DNA from: an uncultured Pelagibacteraceae bacterium
GTDB taxonomy: Bacteria; Pseudomonadota; Alphaproteobacteria; Pelagibacterales; Pelagibacteraceae
Assembly: GCA_902569405.1 (NCBI GenBank)
Contig: CACFTX010000001.1
Location: 310,001-374,000, forward strand
Direction of reading: 5' to 3'
DNA length: 64,000 bases
Numbering within the stretch: the first letter of the stretch is position 1; every line of letters starts with the position of its first letter. Shown here piece after piece: positions 20,478 to 29,983 of this stretch. The notes under the pieces are model-generated. The model saw nothing but the letters and a program-made list of their open reading frames with translations. It had not been told where the DNA came from and did no database searches. The position numbers and the translations under genes are program-made.

Positions 20478-21209
20478 ATGAATAAAGATTTTTTTATAGA
20501 TAATTTAAAAACAATATTTTTTGCATTGGTAATTGCAATATTAATCAGATCACTTTTGTTACAACCTTTTTACATACCTTCTTCATCTATGGAACCAAAC
20601 CTATTAGTTGGGGACAGGTTGTTTGTTACAAAATATTCATATGGTTACAGCAAACATTCGTTTCCTTTCAGTCCATCTATTTTTAAAGGTAGAATTTTTA
20701 ATTCTAAACCAAATAGAGGTGATGTGATTGTATTTAAAACACCTTCTGACAATAGAACTGATTATATTAAGCGATTAATAGGCCTTCCTGGTGATAGCGT
20801 TCAGTTTATTGATGGAGATCTTTACGTAAACAATAATCAAATACTAAAGACTATAATTTCAAAAAATGATCAAGTTTCATGTGGTAAAAAAAAAATGTCA
20901 GTTAATATATTTGAAGAAAAGTTGCCAAATGGTAAAAAATATATCACTTCATATAGAAAAAATATGACATTCCAAAATTCTGATGAATTTATTGTACCTT
21001 TGAATCATTATTTTTTTCTTGGTGATAATCGAGACTGTTCAAAAGATAGTCGTTTTTTAACCAGTGTAGGATATGTCCATGAAGACAATCTAGTAGGAAA
21101 AGCGCAATTTATTTTTTTCTCTTCTGATTATAATATTGGTTACTTTATAGAATTTTGGAAGTGGCATAAATCAATTAAATTTAATCGTTTTCTTAAAAAA
21201 ATTTCTTAA
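20478..21209 (+). CDS. lepB: Signal peptidase I
   Basis: Membrane serine protease that removes Sec and Tat signal peptides. One N-terminal transmembrane helix (about 8-28) precedes the nucleophile Ser in FYIPSSSMEPNLLVGDRLFV (about residues 32-51). The general-base Lys is in DYIKRLIGLPGDSVQ, and the conserved box GDNRDCSKDSR is near the C-terminus. At 243 residues it is a normal alphaproteobacterial length. The stop overlaps the rnc start (TAATG), a conserved pairing. Confidence 0.95.
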   Translation: MNKDFFIDNLKTIFFALVIAILIRSLLLQPFYIPSSSMEPNLLVGDRLFVTKYSYGYSKHSFPFSPSIFKGRIFNSKPNRGDVIVFKTPSDNRTDYIKRLIGLPGDSVQFIDGDLYVNNNQILKTIISKNDQVSCGKKKMSVNIFEEKLPNGKKYITSYRKNMTFQNSDEFIVPLNHYFFLGDNRDCSKDSRFLTSVGYVHEDNLVGKAQFIFFSSDYNIGYFIEFWKWHKSIKFNRFLKKIS

Positions 21210-21877
21210 TGAGCTTTGATTTAAATAAATTAGAAAAACTAATAAGTATAAAATTTAAAAACCAAAATCTCTTAAAACAATCATTAACTCACAAGAGCTA
21301 TAATTCTTTCGAGAGTAATGAAAAATTAGAATTTCTTGGTGATAGAGTGTTGGGTCTTGTTATCTCAAAAAAACTTTATGAAAAATATCCTAATGATAAA
21401 GAGGGGTCGCTTGATAAAAAATTAGCTTCACTAGTTAATAAAAAAAAATGCTTAGAAATTGCAAAATCAATAAATTTAGAAAAATTTATTTTTGTTGGTA
21501 ATTCGAAAAAAAAAATTACAAGAATAGAAGACAAAATTATTTCAGATGCTTGTGAGTCACTTATAGGTGCAGTTTATTTAGATAAAGGTATAGATGTAAC
21601 TCAAAAATTTATATTAAATTTATGGAACAATCATATTGATTCATGTGAAGAAACCTACGTAGATCCAAAAACAAAATTACAAGAATATTCATTAAAAAAA
21701 TTTAAACTGCTACCCATATATAAATTGTTGAATAATTCGGGTCCAAAACATAAACCTATATTTAAAATAGGTGTAAGATTAAAAAATACTAAATTAATAA
21801 AAGGAACCGGTTCATCAAAAAAAGAAGCAGAGCAAAATGCTGCTTCAATTTTATTAAAGAATCTGCATAAAAAATGA
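21209..21877 (+). CDS. rnc: Ribonuclease III
   Basis: Cleaves double-stranded RNA, including pre-rRNA. The signature NEKLEFLGDRVLGLVISK (about 37-54) provides catalytic Glu and Asp, with the second acidic site in DACESLIGAVYLDKG. A C-terminal double-stranded RNA-binding domain covers about 150-220, with GSSKKEAEQNAASILL as its last helix. It has 222 residues. Its end overlaps recO by four bases. Confidence 0.96.
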   Translation: MSFDLNKLEKLISIKFKNQNLLKQSLTHKSYNSFESNEKLEFLGDRVLGLVISKKLYEKYPNDKEGSLDKKLASLVNKKKCLEIAKSINLEKFIFVGNSKKKITRIEDKIISDACESLIGAVYLDKGIDVTQKFILNLWNNHIDSCEETYVDPKTKLQEYSLKKFKLLPIYKLLNNSGPKHKPIFKIGVRLKNTKLIKGTGSSKKEAEQNAASILLKNLHKK

Positions 21878-22554
21878 ATTGGATAGATGAAGGTTATTTA
21901 ATTTCTAAATCTAGTTATAAAGAAAATTCAATAATTGCTGAATTTTTTACTAAAAATCATGGTAAATGCTCAGGAGTTATTTTTGGTGGCACTTCAAAAA
22001 AAATAAAAAATTACCTTCAAATTGGCAACAAACTTCACATCAATTATAATTTTAAAAATGAAGGTAAATTAGGTTACTTTAAAGTAGAAATCATAAATTC
22101 AAATACACCATTATTTTTTGATAATAGAAATAAATTGATGTGCATTTCATCTGCAATGAGTCTTGTAAAATTACTGACTGTTGAATTGCAAGCAAATAAT
22201 AAAGTTTTTCAAAATATTGAAATTTTATTTAAAAATTTGAGCTCATATGATTGGTTAAGAGATTATATTTTTTGGGAATTGAATTTGCTTAAATTTTTAG
22301 GCTACGATCTAAATCTTGAAAATATTGTTAGTTTTAAAATTATAGACAATGAGAAAAAATATTTTGTTAAATCCAATTCATCAATCAAATATGTGCCGAA
22401 TTTTTTAATTGACAAAAAAATTGAGAAAGTAGATTTTGATACATTATTGTCAGGTTTGAAGATAGTTACTGATTATCTTGATAAAAGTATTTTAATACCT
22501 AATAATATTAACCATCCTTACCCGAGAATAAATTTTATTGGAACTTTAAAATAA
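21874..22554 (+). CDS. recO: DNA repair protein RecO
   Basis: Helps RecR load RecA on SSB-coated single strands. The N-terminal OB-fold reads GYLISKSSYKENSIIAEFFTKNHGKCSGVIFGG. A helical domain follows with WELNLLKFLGYDLNL. The CxxC zinc motif of some RecO proteins is not visible, as is common in small-genome alphaproteobacteria. At 226 residues it is near normal length. It ends the dapA-recO run and meets hemB tail to tail with a four-base gap. Confidence 0.88.
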   Translation: MNWIDEGYLISKSSYKENSIIAEFFTKNHGKCSGVIFGGTSKKIKNYLQIGNKLHINYNFKNEGKLGYFKVEIINSNTPLFFDNRNKLMCISSAMSLVKLLTVELQANNKVFQNIEILFKNLSSYDWLRDYIFWELNLLKFLGYDLNLENIVSFKIIDNEKKYFVKSNSSIKYVPNFLIDKKIEKVDFDTLLSGLKIVTDYLDKSILIPNNINHPYPRINFIGTLK

Positions 22555-22558
22555 TTTT

Positions 22559-23551
22559 TTATTTTAATGATTTAGCAATTTTATCAGCAAAGTATGTAAC
22601 AATGGCTGATGCTCCAGCTCTTTTAAATCCAACAAGAGTCTCTAAAATACTATTTTCGCTTATAATTTTTTTATCTATAGCATTTTTTATCAAGCTATAT
22701 TCTCCAGAAACTTGGTAAGCAAATACTGGAATTTTAAAATTTTCTTTAACTAATTTAATAATATCTAAATATGGCATTCCTGGCTTAACCATTACCATGT
22801 CAGCTCCTTCTTTGATATCTAGTGAAATTTCCCTTAAGGCTTCTAAGCTATTGTTGTAATCCATTTGATATGTTTTTTTATCACCTTTTAGAGATTTTTT
22901 TGATCCAACAGCATCTCTAAACGGTCCATAAAAACTTGAAGCATATTTTGCTGCATATGATAATATTTGCACATCTTGAAATTTATTTTTATCCAAAGCC
23001 TTTCTAATTTTTCCAACTCTACCATCCATCATGTCAGATGGTGCTATAATGTCACAACCCATTTCTGCCTGTAATAAAGATTGTTGAATCAAAATTTCTA
23101 TAGTCTCATCATTTAAAATTTTTCCTTCATTTAAAATTCCGTCATGACCATGTGATGTGTAGGGATCAAGAGCAACATCACACATAATACCAATTTTATT
23201 TTTATATTTTTTTTTAATTGATCTAATAGCTTTACAAACTAAATTATTTTCATTTAACGATTCTTGACCAAGGTTATTTTTTAATTTTGAATTTGTGTAT
23301 GGAAATAAAGCAACCATTGGTATTTTGTGTTTAATTGCTGTATCGATGATTACAGGAATTTTATCTACACTATATCTAAATATACCAGGCATAGATTTAA
23401 TTGATTCCTTTTTGTTTTTTCCATCTACAATGAAAATTGGTAGTATAAGATCATTTGCTGAAAGATTGCTTTCTTGAACTAGTCTTCTTGACCAGTCAGT
23501 TTTACGATTTCTTCTTAACCTTAAATTTGGATACTTACCAGTGATAATCAT
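22559..23551 (-). CDS. hemB: Delta-aminolevulinic acid dehydratase (porphobilinogen synthase)
   Basis: Joins two 5-aminolevulinates to porphobilinogen in tetrapyrrole synthesis. The N-terminal LRRNRKTDWSRRLVQESNL, the metal/substrate region IGIMCDVALDPYTSHGHDGI (Asp-rich and not the Cys zinc site, suggesting the Mg type), PSDMMDGRVG, and the Schiff-base Lys in DMVMVKPGMPYLDI are visible. ATG 23551 gives 330 residues; a TTG two codons upstream is possible but less likely. Confidence 0.96.
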   Translation of the reverse strand: MIITGKYPNLRLRRNRKTDWSRRLVQESNLSANDLILPIFIVDGKNKKESIKSMPGIFRYSVDKIPVIIDTAIKHKIPMVALFPYTNSKLKNNLGQESLNENNLVCKAIRSIKKKYKNKIGIMCDVALDPYTSHGHDGILNEGKILNDETIEILIQQSLLQAEMGCDIIAPSDMMDGRVGKIRKALDKNKFQDVQILSYAAKYASSFYGPFRDAVGSKKSLKGDKKTYQMDYNNSLEALREISLDIKEGADMVMVKPGMPYLDIIKLVKENFKIPVFAYQVSGEYSLIKNAIDKKIISENSILETLVGFKRAGASAIVTYFADKIAKSLK

Positions 23552-23625
23552 TCTCAATTAATTTTTAATATGCGACATTAGATTTATATATTAAAATATA
23601 ATATATTGTAGTTATAAAGAAAACT

Positions 23626-24210
23626 ATGATGAATGATTTTCATAAAGTAAAAGACCTTAAATTTGACATATCTAAACTTCAGCAGGCATTAAAAACTGTT
23701 CTACAAAGAAAAAGCTATGATGACGCATCAGGAACTAAATATATTGCTGGCATCTCATTAAACCAAATACCTGGCGATCCAGATTCAATAAAAGGAGAAA
23801 ATGTAAAAGGTATTTATTGGACCAAACCTGATAGTTCAGGAAAAGAAAAGGTTAGAGCCAAAAGAATTAATGAATCTGCTTATACTGAATTTGTAGATGA
23901 TTTAAAGGATACATATTTTAAAGAAGTTTATGATGAACTTTCGAAAAGATTCAAACTAGGCCGTGTAAGAATATTATTGAAAGAACCAAGATCAACATTA
24001 AGTTGGCATAGAGATCCTGAGCCTAGATTACATATACCGATAATTACAAACCCAGGATCTATTATGGTTATTGATGAAGTTGCCAAGCATTTACCTGCTG
24101 ATGGCTCCGTATGGATTACAAATAACTTAAAATATCATAATGCTTTTAATGGTGGTGAAGAAAATAGAGTCCATCTAGTAGCTTGTGTTTTAGACTATAA
24201 ATTTAATTAA
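23626..24210 (+). CDS. Putative aspartyl/asparaginyl beta-hydroxylase-like 2OG-Fe(II) oxygenase
   Basis: A 194-residue protein with the facial-triad pattern of cupin-type oxygenases. His128 and Asp130 lie in STLSWHRDPEPRLHIPI, and distal His171 lies in LKYHNAFNGG, followed by Arg181 in ENRVHLV, which would hold 2-oxoglutarate. This matches the Asp/Asn beta-hydroxylase family layout. The substrate is unknown. A second ATG at 23629 is possible. It is divergent from hemB and transcribed toward rpiB-glyA, but neither neighbour gives a clear function. Confidence 0.7.
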   Translation: MMNDFHKVKDLKFDISKLQQALKTVLQRKSYDDASGTKYIAGISLNQIPGDPDSIKGENVKGIYWTKPDSSGKEKVRAKRINESAYTEFVDDLKDTYFKEVYDELSKRFKLGRVRILLKEPRSTLSWHRDPEPRLHIPIITNPGSIMVIDEVAKHLPADGSVWITNNLKYHNAFNGGEENRVHLVACVLDYKFN

Positions 24211-24234
24211 TTTTAGTTTATATATTTAATTGAA

Positions 24235-24657
24235 TTGAAAAAAATTTTTATTGCATCAGATCACGCTGGATACAAATTAAAAAGAAACATAATTTCAAAA
24301 TTTTCTAGAATAAAAAAAATTGTTGATTTAGGTCCTAAATCTAATGAATCAGTTGATTACCCTGATTTTGCAAAAAAACTTACCAAAAAAGTTACATTGA
24401 ACAAAGGAAGTTTTGGTATTCTTGTATGTGGATCGGGTATGGGGATGGCTATATCCGCAAATAAAAGAAGAAATATAAGAGCAGCCTTATGTTATAGTGT
24501 TAAAAATACTAAATTATCACGATTGCATAATGATGCAAACATCATTACATTGGGAGAAAGATTGATTGACAAAAATAAAGCATTCAATCTAATTAAAATT
24601 TTCTTAAGTACAAAATTTGAAGGTGGTAGACACTTAAGAAGAGTTAAAAAAATGTAA
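24235..24657 (+). CDS. rpiB: Ribose 5-phosphate isomerase B
   Basis: Interconverts ribulose and ribose 5-phosphate. The N-terminal segment [29 protein letters not shown], and the active-site Cys loop [18 protein letters not shown] (about 59-76) are diagnostic, with NVI-like [12 protein letters not shown] afterwards. It has 140 residues. The start is TTG 24235; the next residues already form the first strand, so no later start fits. rpiB directly before glyA is a frequent alphaproteobacterial arrangement. Confidence 0.94.
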   Translation: MKKIFIASDHAGYKLKRNIISKFSRIKKIVDLGPKSNESVDYPDFAKKLTKKVTLNKGSFGILVCGSGMGMAISANKRRNIRAALCYSVKNTKLSRLHNDANIITLGERLIDKNKAFNLIKIFLSTKFEGGRHLRRVKKM

Positions 24658-24659
24658 TT

Positions 24660-25970
24660 ATGTCTAGTGAGAGCAAATACTTAAATGATCAATATAAAGG
24701 TTTCTTTGAGAATAGTTTATCAAAAACTGATCCAGAATTATATAAGGCTATTAGTGACGAATTAAAAAGACAACAAGAGCATATAGAATTGATAGCTTCA
24801 GAAAATATTGTTTCGCAAGCTGTATTGGAGGCTCAAGGTTCGGTTTTAACAAACAAGTACGCAGAAGGTTATCCAGGTAAAAGATATTACAACGGATGCG
24901 AACATGTTGATGTTGCAGAAAATTTAGCTATTGAAAGATTGAAAAAATTATTTGATTGCAAATTTGCTAATGCACAACCACATTCTGGTGCACAAGCTAA
25001 TGGAGCTGTATTTTTAGCTTTGCTTAAACCAGGTGATACTTTCATGGGAATGAGTTTAAATTCCGGTGGTCATATAACTCATGGGTTAAAAATTTCAATG
25101 TCAGGAAAATGGTTTAATGCAATAGGATATGATGTTGATAAAGAGTCAGAACTTATTGATTATGATAATGTTGAAAAAATTGCTTTAGAACATAAACCAA
25201 AACTTATAATTGCTGGCGGAAGCGCTTATTCTAGGGTTATAGATTTTAAAAGATTTAGAGAAATAGCAAATAAAGTAGGCGCTTACCTTATGGTAGACAT
25301 GGCACACTTTTCAGGTTTAGTTGCAGGAAAAGGTTATCCTAATCCTTGTGAATATGCACATGTTGTAACCTCAACTACACATAAAGTATTTAGAAGTGCG
25401 CGAGGCGGAATTATTTTAACCAACCACGAAGATTTAGCAAAAAAATTTAATACAGCTGTATTTCCAGGCTACCAAGGAGGACCATTAATGCATATAATAG
25501 CAGCCAAAGCTGCTGGATTTTTGGAAGCTTTAAAACCTGAATTTAAAGATTATATTAAATCAGTATTAGCTAATGCCAAAATTTTATCTGAAACATTAAA
25601 GAATAATGGATTTAAAATATATTCTGGCGGCACAGATTCACACTTAATGTTGGTTGATTTAAGACCTTTTGGTGTAAAAGGAAACTTAGCTGCAGAAAGT
25701 CTATCAAGCGCAAATATTACTTGTAATAAAAATGGAATACCTTTTGATAATGAAAGTCCAATGGTTACATCAGGAATAAGACTTGGAACGCAAGCTGCAA
25801 CAACTAGAGGTTTTGGTTTAAAAGAGTTTGAAAAAGTTGGTAATTTAATAACAAAGATAATTAAAGGATTATCAGAAAACCCAAGCGATAACAGTAAAAC
25901 TGAAAACGAAGTAAGAAAAGAGGTTGTTGATTTGTGTTCAAACTTTCCTATCTATAAGCATTTAAGATAA
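24660..25970 (+). CDS. glyA: Serine hydroxymethyltransferase
   Basis: PLP enzyme that moves a one-carbon unit between serine and glycine with THF. Features are [20 protein letters not shown], the substrate loop [31 protein letters not shown], and the PLP-lysine segment [15 protein letters not shown] (about 240). The 436 residues are close to the usual 420-430. It connects the folate pool with the methylene-THF that sarcosine oxidase would produce. nrdR follows after two bases. Confidence 0.97.
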   Translation: MSSESKYLNDQYKGFFENSLSKTDPELYKAISDELKRQQEHIELIASENIVSQAVLEAQGSVLTNKYAEGYPGKRYYNGCEHVDVAENLAIERLKKLFDCKFANAQPHSGAQANGAVFLALLKPGDTFMGMSLNSGGHITHGLKISMSGKWFNAIGYDVDKESELIDYDNVEKIALEHKPKLIIAGGSAYSRVIDFKRFREIANKVGAYLMVDMAHFSGLVAGKGYPNPCEYAHVVTSTTHKVFRSARGGIILTNHEDLAKKFNTAVFPGYQGGPLMHIIAAKAAGFLEALKPEFKDYIKSVLANAKILSETLKNNGFKIYSGGTDSHLMLVDLRPFGVKGNLAAESLSSANITCNKNGIPFDNESPMVTSGIRLGTQAATTRGFGLKEFEKVGNLITKIIKGLSENPSDNSKTENEVRKEVVDLCSNFPIYKHLR

Positions 25971-25972
25971 AT

Positions 25973-26431
25973 ATGATTTGTTCATTTTGTAAAAAAGGTG
26001 AAACTTCAGTAGTAGACTCTAGACCTACAGAAGACGGTACCGCCATTAGAAGAAGACGATTGTGTGTTTGTGGTGAAAGGTTTACTACATTTGAAAGAGT
26101 TCAATACAGAGAACTAGTAGTAGTAAAAAAAAATGGAAGAAAATCTACCTTGGATCGCGATAAATTATCTAAATCAATATATATAGCAATGAAAAAAAGA
26201 CCAATTGATACTGAAACTATAGAAAAATTTATTAGCTCAATAGTCAGATCTCTTGAAGAATTGGGACAAGCTGAAATTTCAACAACTGTAATAGGAACAA
26301 TGGTAATGGAAAGACTAAAAGATTTAGATCCAGTCGCATATGTAAGATTTGCATCTGTTTATAGAAATTTTAGAGAAGAGAAAGACTTTGTGCAATTTGT
26401 GGACAAGATCGATGTCTACAAAAAAAGATAA
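25973..26431 (+). CDS. nrdR: Transcriptional repressor NrdR
   Basis: ATP/dATP-sensing repressor of ribonucleotide reductase genes. The N-terminal zinc ribbon MICSFC...[14 protein letters not shown] has four Cys ligands, and an ATP-cone covers about 45-140 ([20 protein letters not shown]). At 152 residues it is normal. The glyA-nrdR-ribD order is widely conserved. Its last 20 bases overlap the start of ribD in another frame. Confidence 0.96.
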   Translation: MICSFCKKGETSVVDSRPTEDGTAIRRRRLCVCGERFTTFERVQYRELVVVKKNGRKSTLDRDKLSKSIYIAMKKRPIDTETIEKFISSIVRSLEELGQAEISTTVIGTMVMERLKDLDPVAYVRFASVYRNFREEKDFVQFVDKIDVYKKR

Positions 26432-27515
26432 ATTTAATCAAAAAGATTATTATTTTATGAATCTTGCTATTAATTTAGCAAATAATCGAAATGGTTTAAC
26501 AGGATTAAACCCTTCTGTTGGTTGTGTTATTGTAAAAAATAATAAAATTTTATCATTCGGACAAACAGGTTTTAATGGAATACCTCATGCTGAGTTTGAA
26601 GCTATAAAAAAATGTAATAAAAAAGATTTAAAAGGATCTTCAATTTATATTACTATGGAACCATGCACGCATTATGGAAAAACACCACCATGCACAAATT
26701 TAATAATTCAATCAAAAATAAAAAGAGTTATTTACTCAACAAATGATGTGGATGAAAGAACTGCCAATAAAGCATATTCACTTTTAAAATCAAAAAAAAT
26801 TTCTACATCGAAAGGGTTGTTAGCAATTGAAACGAAAAAAATTTATAAAAATTATTTTTATCATAAAAATGTAAGAAAACCTTTTATTGTTGCAAAAATA
26901 GCATGTTCAAATGATTATTACATATCTTCAAAGAATAAATTTATAACAAATAAATACTCTAGAAAAGTATCACATTTATTAAGATATAACTTTGATTCTA
27001 TATTAGTTACATCTAAAACCGCAAATTCTGACAATTCTAAACTATCTTGTAGAATTAATGGCTTAGAAAGTTATTCACCACGAAGATTGATTATTGATAA
27101 AAATTTAAAAATTGATATTAAATCACCCATTATTAATGACGATAGAAAAAAAAATACAATTATTTTTCATCACAGCAGTAATAAAAAAAAAATAAAACAT
27201 CTTAAATTAAAAGGTGTTAAACTCATTTATATCGATTTAGACCTTTATAATAACATAAATTTAAAAAAAATTTTTTCAAAAGCTTATAATATGGGAATTG
27301 GATCAGTATTAGTAGAAGGAGGAAAGATATTGACTAAAAGTCTTTTAGAAGACAAATTGATTAATGAGTTTTATTTATTTAAAAGCAAACAAAATTTAAG
27401 AAAATTAGGTAAAAATAATATTTCTAACTTAATTAAAAAAATTACTTATTTTTTAAAAAAAACTGAAGATGTGGAAACATTTTTAGATGGAGATGAAATA
27501 AAAAGATATTATTAA
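26412..27515 (+). CDS. ribD: Riboflavin biosynthesis protein RibD (deaminase/reductase)
   Basis: Catalyses deamination and side-chain reduction of the pyrimidine intermediate of riboflavin synthesis. The zinc deaminase domain (about 10-150) has HAEFEAIKK and [16 protein letters not shown]. The C-terminal reductase domain has [31 protein letters not shown] and [10 protein letters not shown] set the start at ATG 26412 (367 residues) instead of an upstream frame extension inside nrdR, because [20 protein letters not shown] is the usual N-terminal pattern. Confidence 0.94.
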   Translation: MSTKKDKFNQKDYYFMNLAINLANNRNGLTGLNPSVGCVIVKNNKILSFGQTGFNGIPHAEFEAIKKCNKKDLKGSSIYITMEPCTHYGKTPPCTNLIIQSKIKRVIYSTNDVDERTANKAYSLLKSKKISTSKGLLAIETKKIYKNYFYHKNVRKPFIVAKIACSNDYYISSKNKFITNKYSRKVSHLLRYNFDSILVTSKTANSDNSKLSCRINGLESYSPRRLIIDKNLKIDIKSPIINDDRKKNTIIFHHSSNKKKIKHLKLKGVKLIYIDLDLYNNINLKKIFSKAYNMGIGSVLVEGGKILTKSLLEDKLINEFYLFKSKQNLRKLGKNNISNLIKKITYFLKKTEDVETFLDGDEIKRYY

Positions 27516-27516
27516 A

Positions 27517-28107
27517 ATGTTTAATGGAATTATATTTAATCGAGGTACAGTTGACAAAATAGTTAAGAGACCAAAAGGAATTAACTTATTTGTTAAATCA
27601 AATCTTTCAATAAAGTCTAATGATTTAGGAATTTCTATATCATGCGATGGTGTATGTTTAACTTTGATATCAAAAAAAAAAAAGATTTTAGAGTTTTATT
27701 TATCTAATGAAACTTTAAGTAGAACTAAATTTAAAAAAATTAAGAAGGGAGATCTTATTAATTTAGAGCTTCCCCTTAAAAATGGACAAAGTATATCAGG
27801 ACACATCTGCCAAGGTCATGTTGATTATGTTGCTAAAGTTAGAAAAATCAAATTAATTGATAAATCTTATTTGTTTGAGTTTTCATCAACAAATATTCAA
27901 AAAAAAAAATTAATTGAGAAGGCATCTATACTGGTAAATGGTGTATCTTTAACGATTTCAAAAGTTACTAAAAGTGGTTTTGAAGTATGGATAATCCCTC
28001 ATACTTATAAATTAACAAATTTATGTAAATTACAGAAGAATAGTTTGGCAAATATTGAAATTGATATTTTATCAAAATATGTAAAAAAATATTTTAATGA
28101 AAAGTAA
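27517..28107 (+). CDS. ribE: Riboflavin synthase alpha chain
   Basis: Dismutates two 6,7-dimethyl-8-ribityllumazines to riboflavin. The 196 residues hold two lumazine-binding barrel repeats. The first starts MFNGIIFNRGTVDKI and includes ISCDGVCLTLISK; the second includes GHICQGHVDYVAKV and ILVNGVSLTISKV. Its 3' end overlaps ribBX by 11 bases. Confidence 0.95.
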   Translation: MFNGIIFNRGTVDKIVKRPKGINLFVKSNLSIKSNDLGISISCDGVCLTLISKKKKILEFYLSNETLSRTKFKKIKKGDLINLELPLKNGQSISGHICQGHVDYVAKVRKIKLIDKSYLFEFSSTNIQKKKLIEKASILVNGVSLTISKVTKSGFEVWIIPHTYKLTNLCKLQKNSLANIEIDILSKYVKKYFNEK

Positions 28108-29200
28108 AAAATTCAGCACTATAGAAAAAATAATTAATATAGCCAAAAGAGGAGATATGTATATTTTGGTTGATGATGAAAATAGAGAAAATGAAGGTGA
28201 TTTAGTTTTTTGCTCATCGGACGTCAGCCCAAAAAAAATTAATTTTATGGCCAAGTACGGAAGAGGTTTAATTTGTTTGACTTTAGATAAAATTCAAGCA
28301 AAAAAATTAGGCTTGTCATTTATGTCTCCCATTAATCAATCTAGAAACCAAACTGCATTTACTATTTCTATAGAAGCCAAAAAAGGTATAACAACAGGAA
28401 TATCTGCACAGGATAGATCAAAAACAATTAGAGTTGCTACAAAAAAAAATGTATTAAAAAAAGAAATTGTATCTCCAGGACATGTTTTTCCTATTATTTC
28501 TAGAGATGGAGGTGTACTGGTTAGAGCTGGCCACACAGAAGCATCTGTAGATATTTCAAAACTAGCTAATAAGAATGCATCAGCTGTGATTTGTGAAATT
28601 ATGAATGAAGATGGAACAATGGCAAGAGGCGAAAAATTGTTTAATTTTGCTAAAAAACATAAATTAAAAATTGGTAGGATTGATGATCTTATTGCTTACA
28701 GGCTAAAAAAGGAAAAGTTAATTAAGCTTAAAAAAAAGTCACACATTGAAATTAAAGGTACAAAATACTTAATAAATATATATGAAAATTTGTTAGATGG
28801 ATCAGAACATTTTGCGCTTATAAAAGGAAAAATTAAAAAAGGTATAGTGCCTCGTGTTAGAGTTATTTCATCTAATGTTGTTCAAAATTATCTAATAAAT
28901 CAAAATATACCTAATTCATTCAATAACACTCTAAATTATTTTAAAAAATATAATAATTGCGTTCTTATCTTTATCAGAGATACCAATTTAAAATCTGTTT
29001 CACAGACATTACGCGATTATAAAAGTAAAATTTTTTATAAAAAAGGAAAGGATAAATTAATCAAAAATTATGGTATTGGTGCACAGATTATTAAATCTTT
29101 ACAAATAAAAAAAATGATATTAGTAACTAGATCAAAAAAAAAAGTTGTAAGTTTAGATGGTTATGGAATTAAAATAATTAATCAAGAGATAATTAAATGA
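28097..29200 (+). CDS. 3,4-dihydroxy-2-butanone-4-phosphate synthase with degenerate GTP cyclohydrolase II domain (RibBX type)
   Basis: The N-terminal domain (about 1-200) makes the four-carbon precursor of lumazine from ribulose 5-phosphate; DDENRENEGDLVF, GLICLTLD and RAGHTEASVDI are typical. The C-terminal half (about 205-367) aligns only loosely with GTP cyclohydrolase II. It lacks the zinc Cys cluster (no C-x-x-G-D...RCDCG segment), so it should not be a working RibA. RibB fusions with inactive RibA-like domains are known in Proteobacteria (RibBX). A separate RibA is expected elsewhere. The end overlaps ribH by four bases. Confidence 0.88.
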   Translation: MKSKKFSTIEKIINIAKRGDMYILVDDENRENEGDLVFCSSDVSPKKINFMAKYGRGLICLTLDKIQAKKLGLSFMSPINQSRNQTAFTISIEAKKGITTGISAQDRSKTIRVATKKNVLKKEIVSPGHVFPIISRDGGVLVRAGHTEASVDISKLANKNASAVICEIMNEDGTMARGEKLFNFAKKHKLKIGRIDDLIAYRLKKEKLIKLKKKSHIEIKGTKYLINIYENLLDGSEHFALIKGKIKKGIVPRVRVISSNVVQNYLINQNIPNSFNNTLNYFKKYNNCVLIFIRDTNLKSVSQTLRDYKSKIFYKKGKDKLIKNYGIGAQIIKSLQIKKMILVTRSKKKVVSLDGYGIKIINQEIIK

Positions 29201-29577
29201 AAAAAATATTAATTGTAATAGCAAATTATTATGAAAATATTTCTTCATCTTTGCTAAAAAGTGCCGAAAGCAATTTAAGTAATTTTTCATTAAAAATAAT
29301 TAAAGTTCCAGGTGTTTTTGAAATTCCGGTGACTATTTCAAAAAACATAAAGAAATATGATGCATTTATTGCTTTGGGTTGTGTAATAAAAGGTGAAACT
29401 CCTCATTTCGATTTTATTTCAACCTCATCAACTCAAGCATTAATGAATTTATCTGTGAATAGTAAAAAACCAATCGGCAATGGTATAATTACATGTTTAA
29501 ACATGAAACAAGCTAAGGCAAGAAGTAAAAAAGGTAAAGAGGCAGCTAAAGCAGTAATTTCTGTTTTATTACAATAA
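29197..29577 (+). CDS. ribH: 6,7-dimethyl-8-ribityllumazine synthase
   Basis: Condenses the RibB and RibD products to lumazine. At 126 residues it is shorter than the usual 140-155, with a reduced N-terminus, but the core is intact: VPGVFEIPVTISK, FIALGCVIKGETPHFDFIS (substrate/phosphate loop with the catalytic His) and IGNGIITCLNMKQAKARS. It ends the rib cluster, with nusB one base downstream. Confidence 0.93.
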   Translation: MKKILIVIANYYENISSSLLKSAESNLSNFSLKIIKVPGVFEIPVTISKNIKKYDAFIALGCVIKGETPHFDFISTSSTQALMNLSVNSKKPIGNGIITCLNMKQAKARSKKGKEAAKAVISVLLQ

Positions 29578-29578
29578 C

Positions 29579-29983
29579 ATGACATTACAATATATCGCTA
29601 AAAATAATCCAAGAGTTATAGTAATTCAAAAACTTTATGGACAATATTTTAACAAAGAGGAAAATTTAACTTTTCCAAAACATAGGTATAAAAAATTTAT
29701 TAAAGATGTAGTTAATGGAACTATTGAGAGAGATGAAGTTATTAACGATGAAATATCAAATCATTTAAATCCAGATCTAGATTTAAAAAAAATAGACAAA
29801 GTTTTTAAAATAATTATTAAAAGTGCCATATTTGAACTTTTGTATAAACCAAAAACATCATCAAAAATAATAATAAATGAATATTTAAGAGCATCAAATT
29901 TTTTTATACAAGATGAACAAACTAAATATTTAAATGCTCTATTAGATAAAATATCTAAGAAAATCAGAAATTCTAATGGGTGA
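29579..29983 (+). CDS. nusB: Transcription antitermination factor NusB
   Basis: A 134-residue all-helical RNA-binding protein that acts in rRNA antitermination complexes. The pattern KIIIKSAIFELLYKPKTSSKIIINEYLRASNFF (about 75-107) is the conserved second half of NusB, with basic N-terminal helices. The ribH-nusB-thiL order is a classical proteobacterial cluster. It overlaps thiL by eight bases. Confidence 0.92.
   Translation: MTLQYIAKNNPRVIVIQKLYGQYFNKEENLTFPKHRYKKFIKDVVNGTIERDEVINDEISNHLNPDLDLKKIDKVFKIIIKSAIFELLYKPKTSSKIIINEYLRASNFFIQDEQTKYLNALLDKISKKIRNSNG

Noticed and set aside
22546..22567. Bidirectional terminator between recO and hemB
   Set aside because: Only a weak A/T-only 7-bp hairpin; such repeats arise by chance in this base composition.
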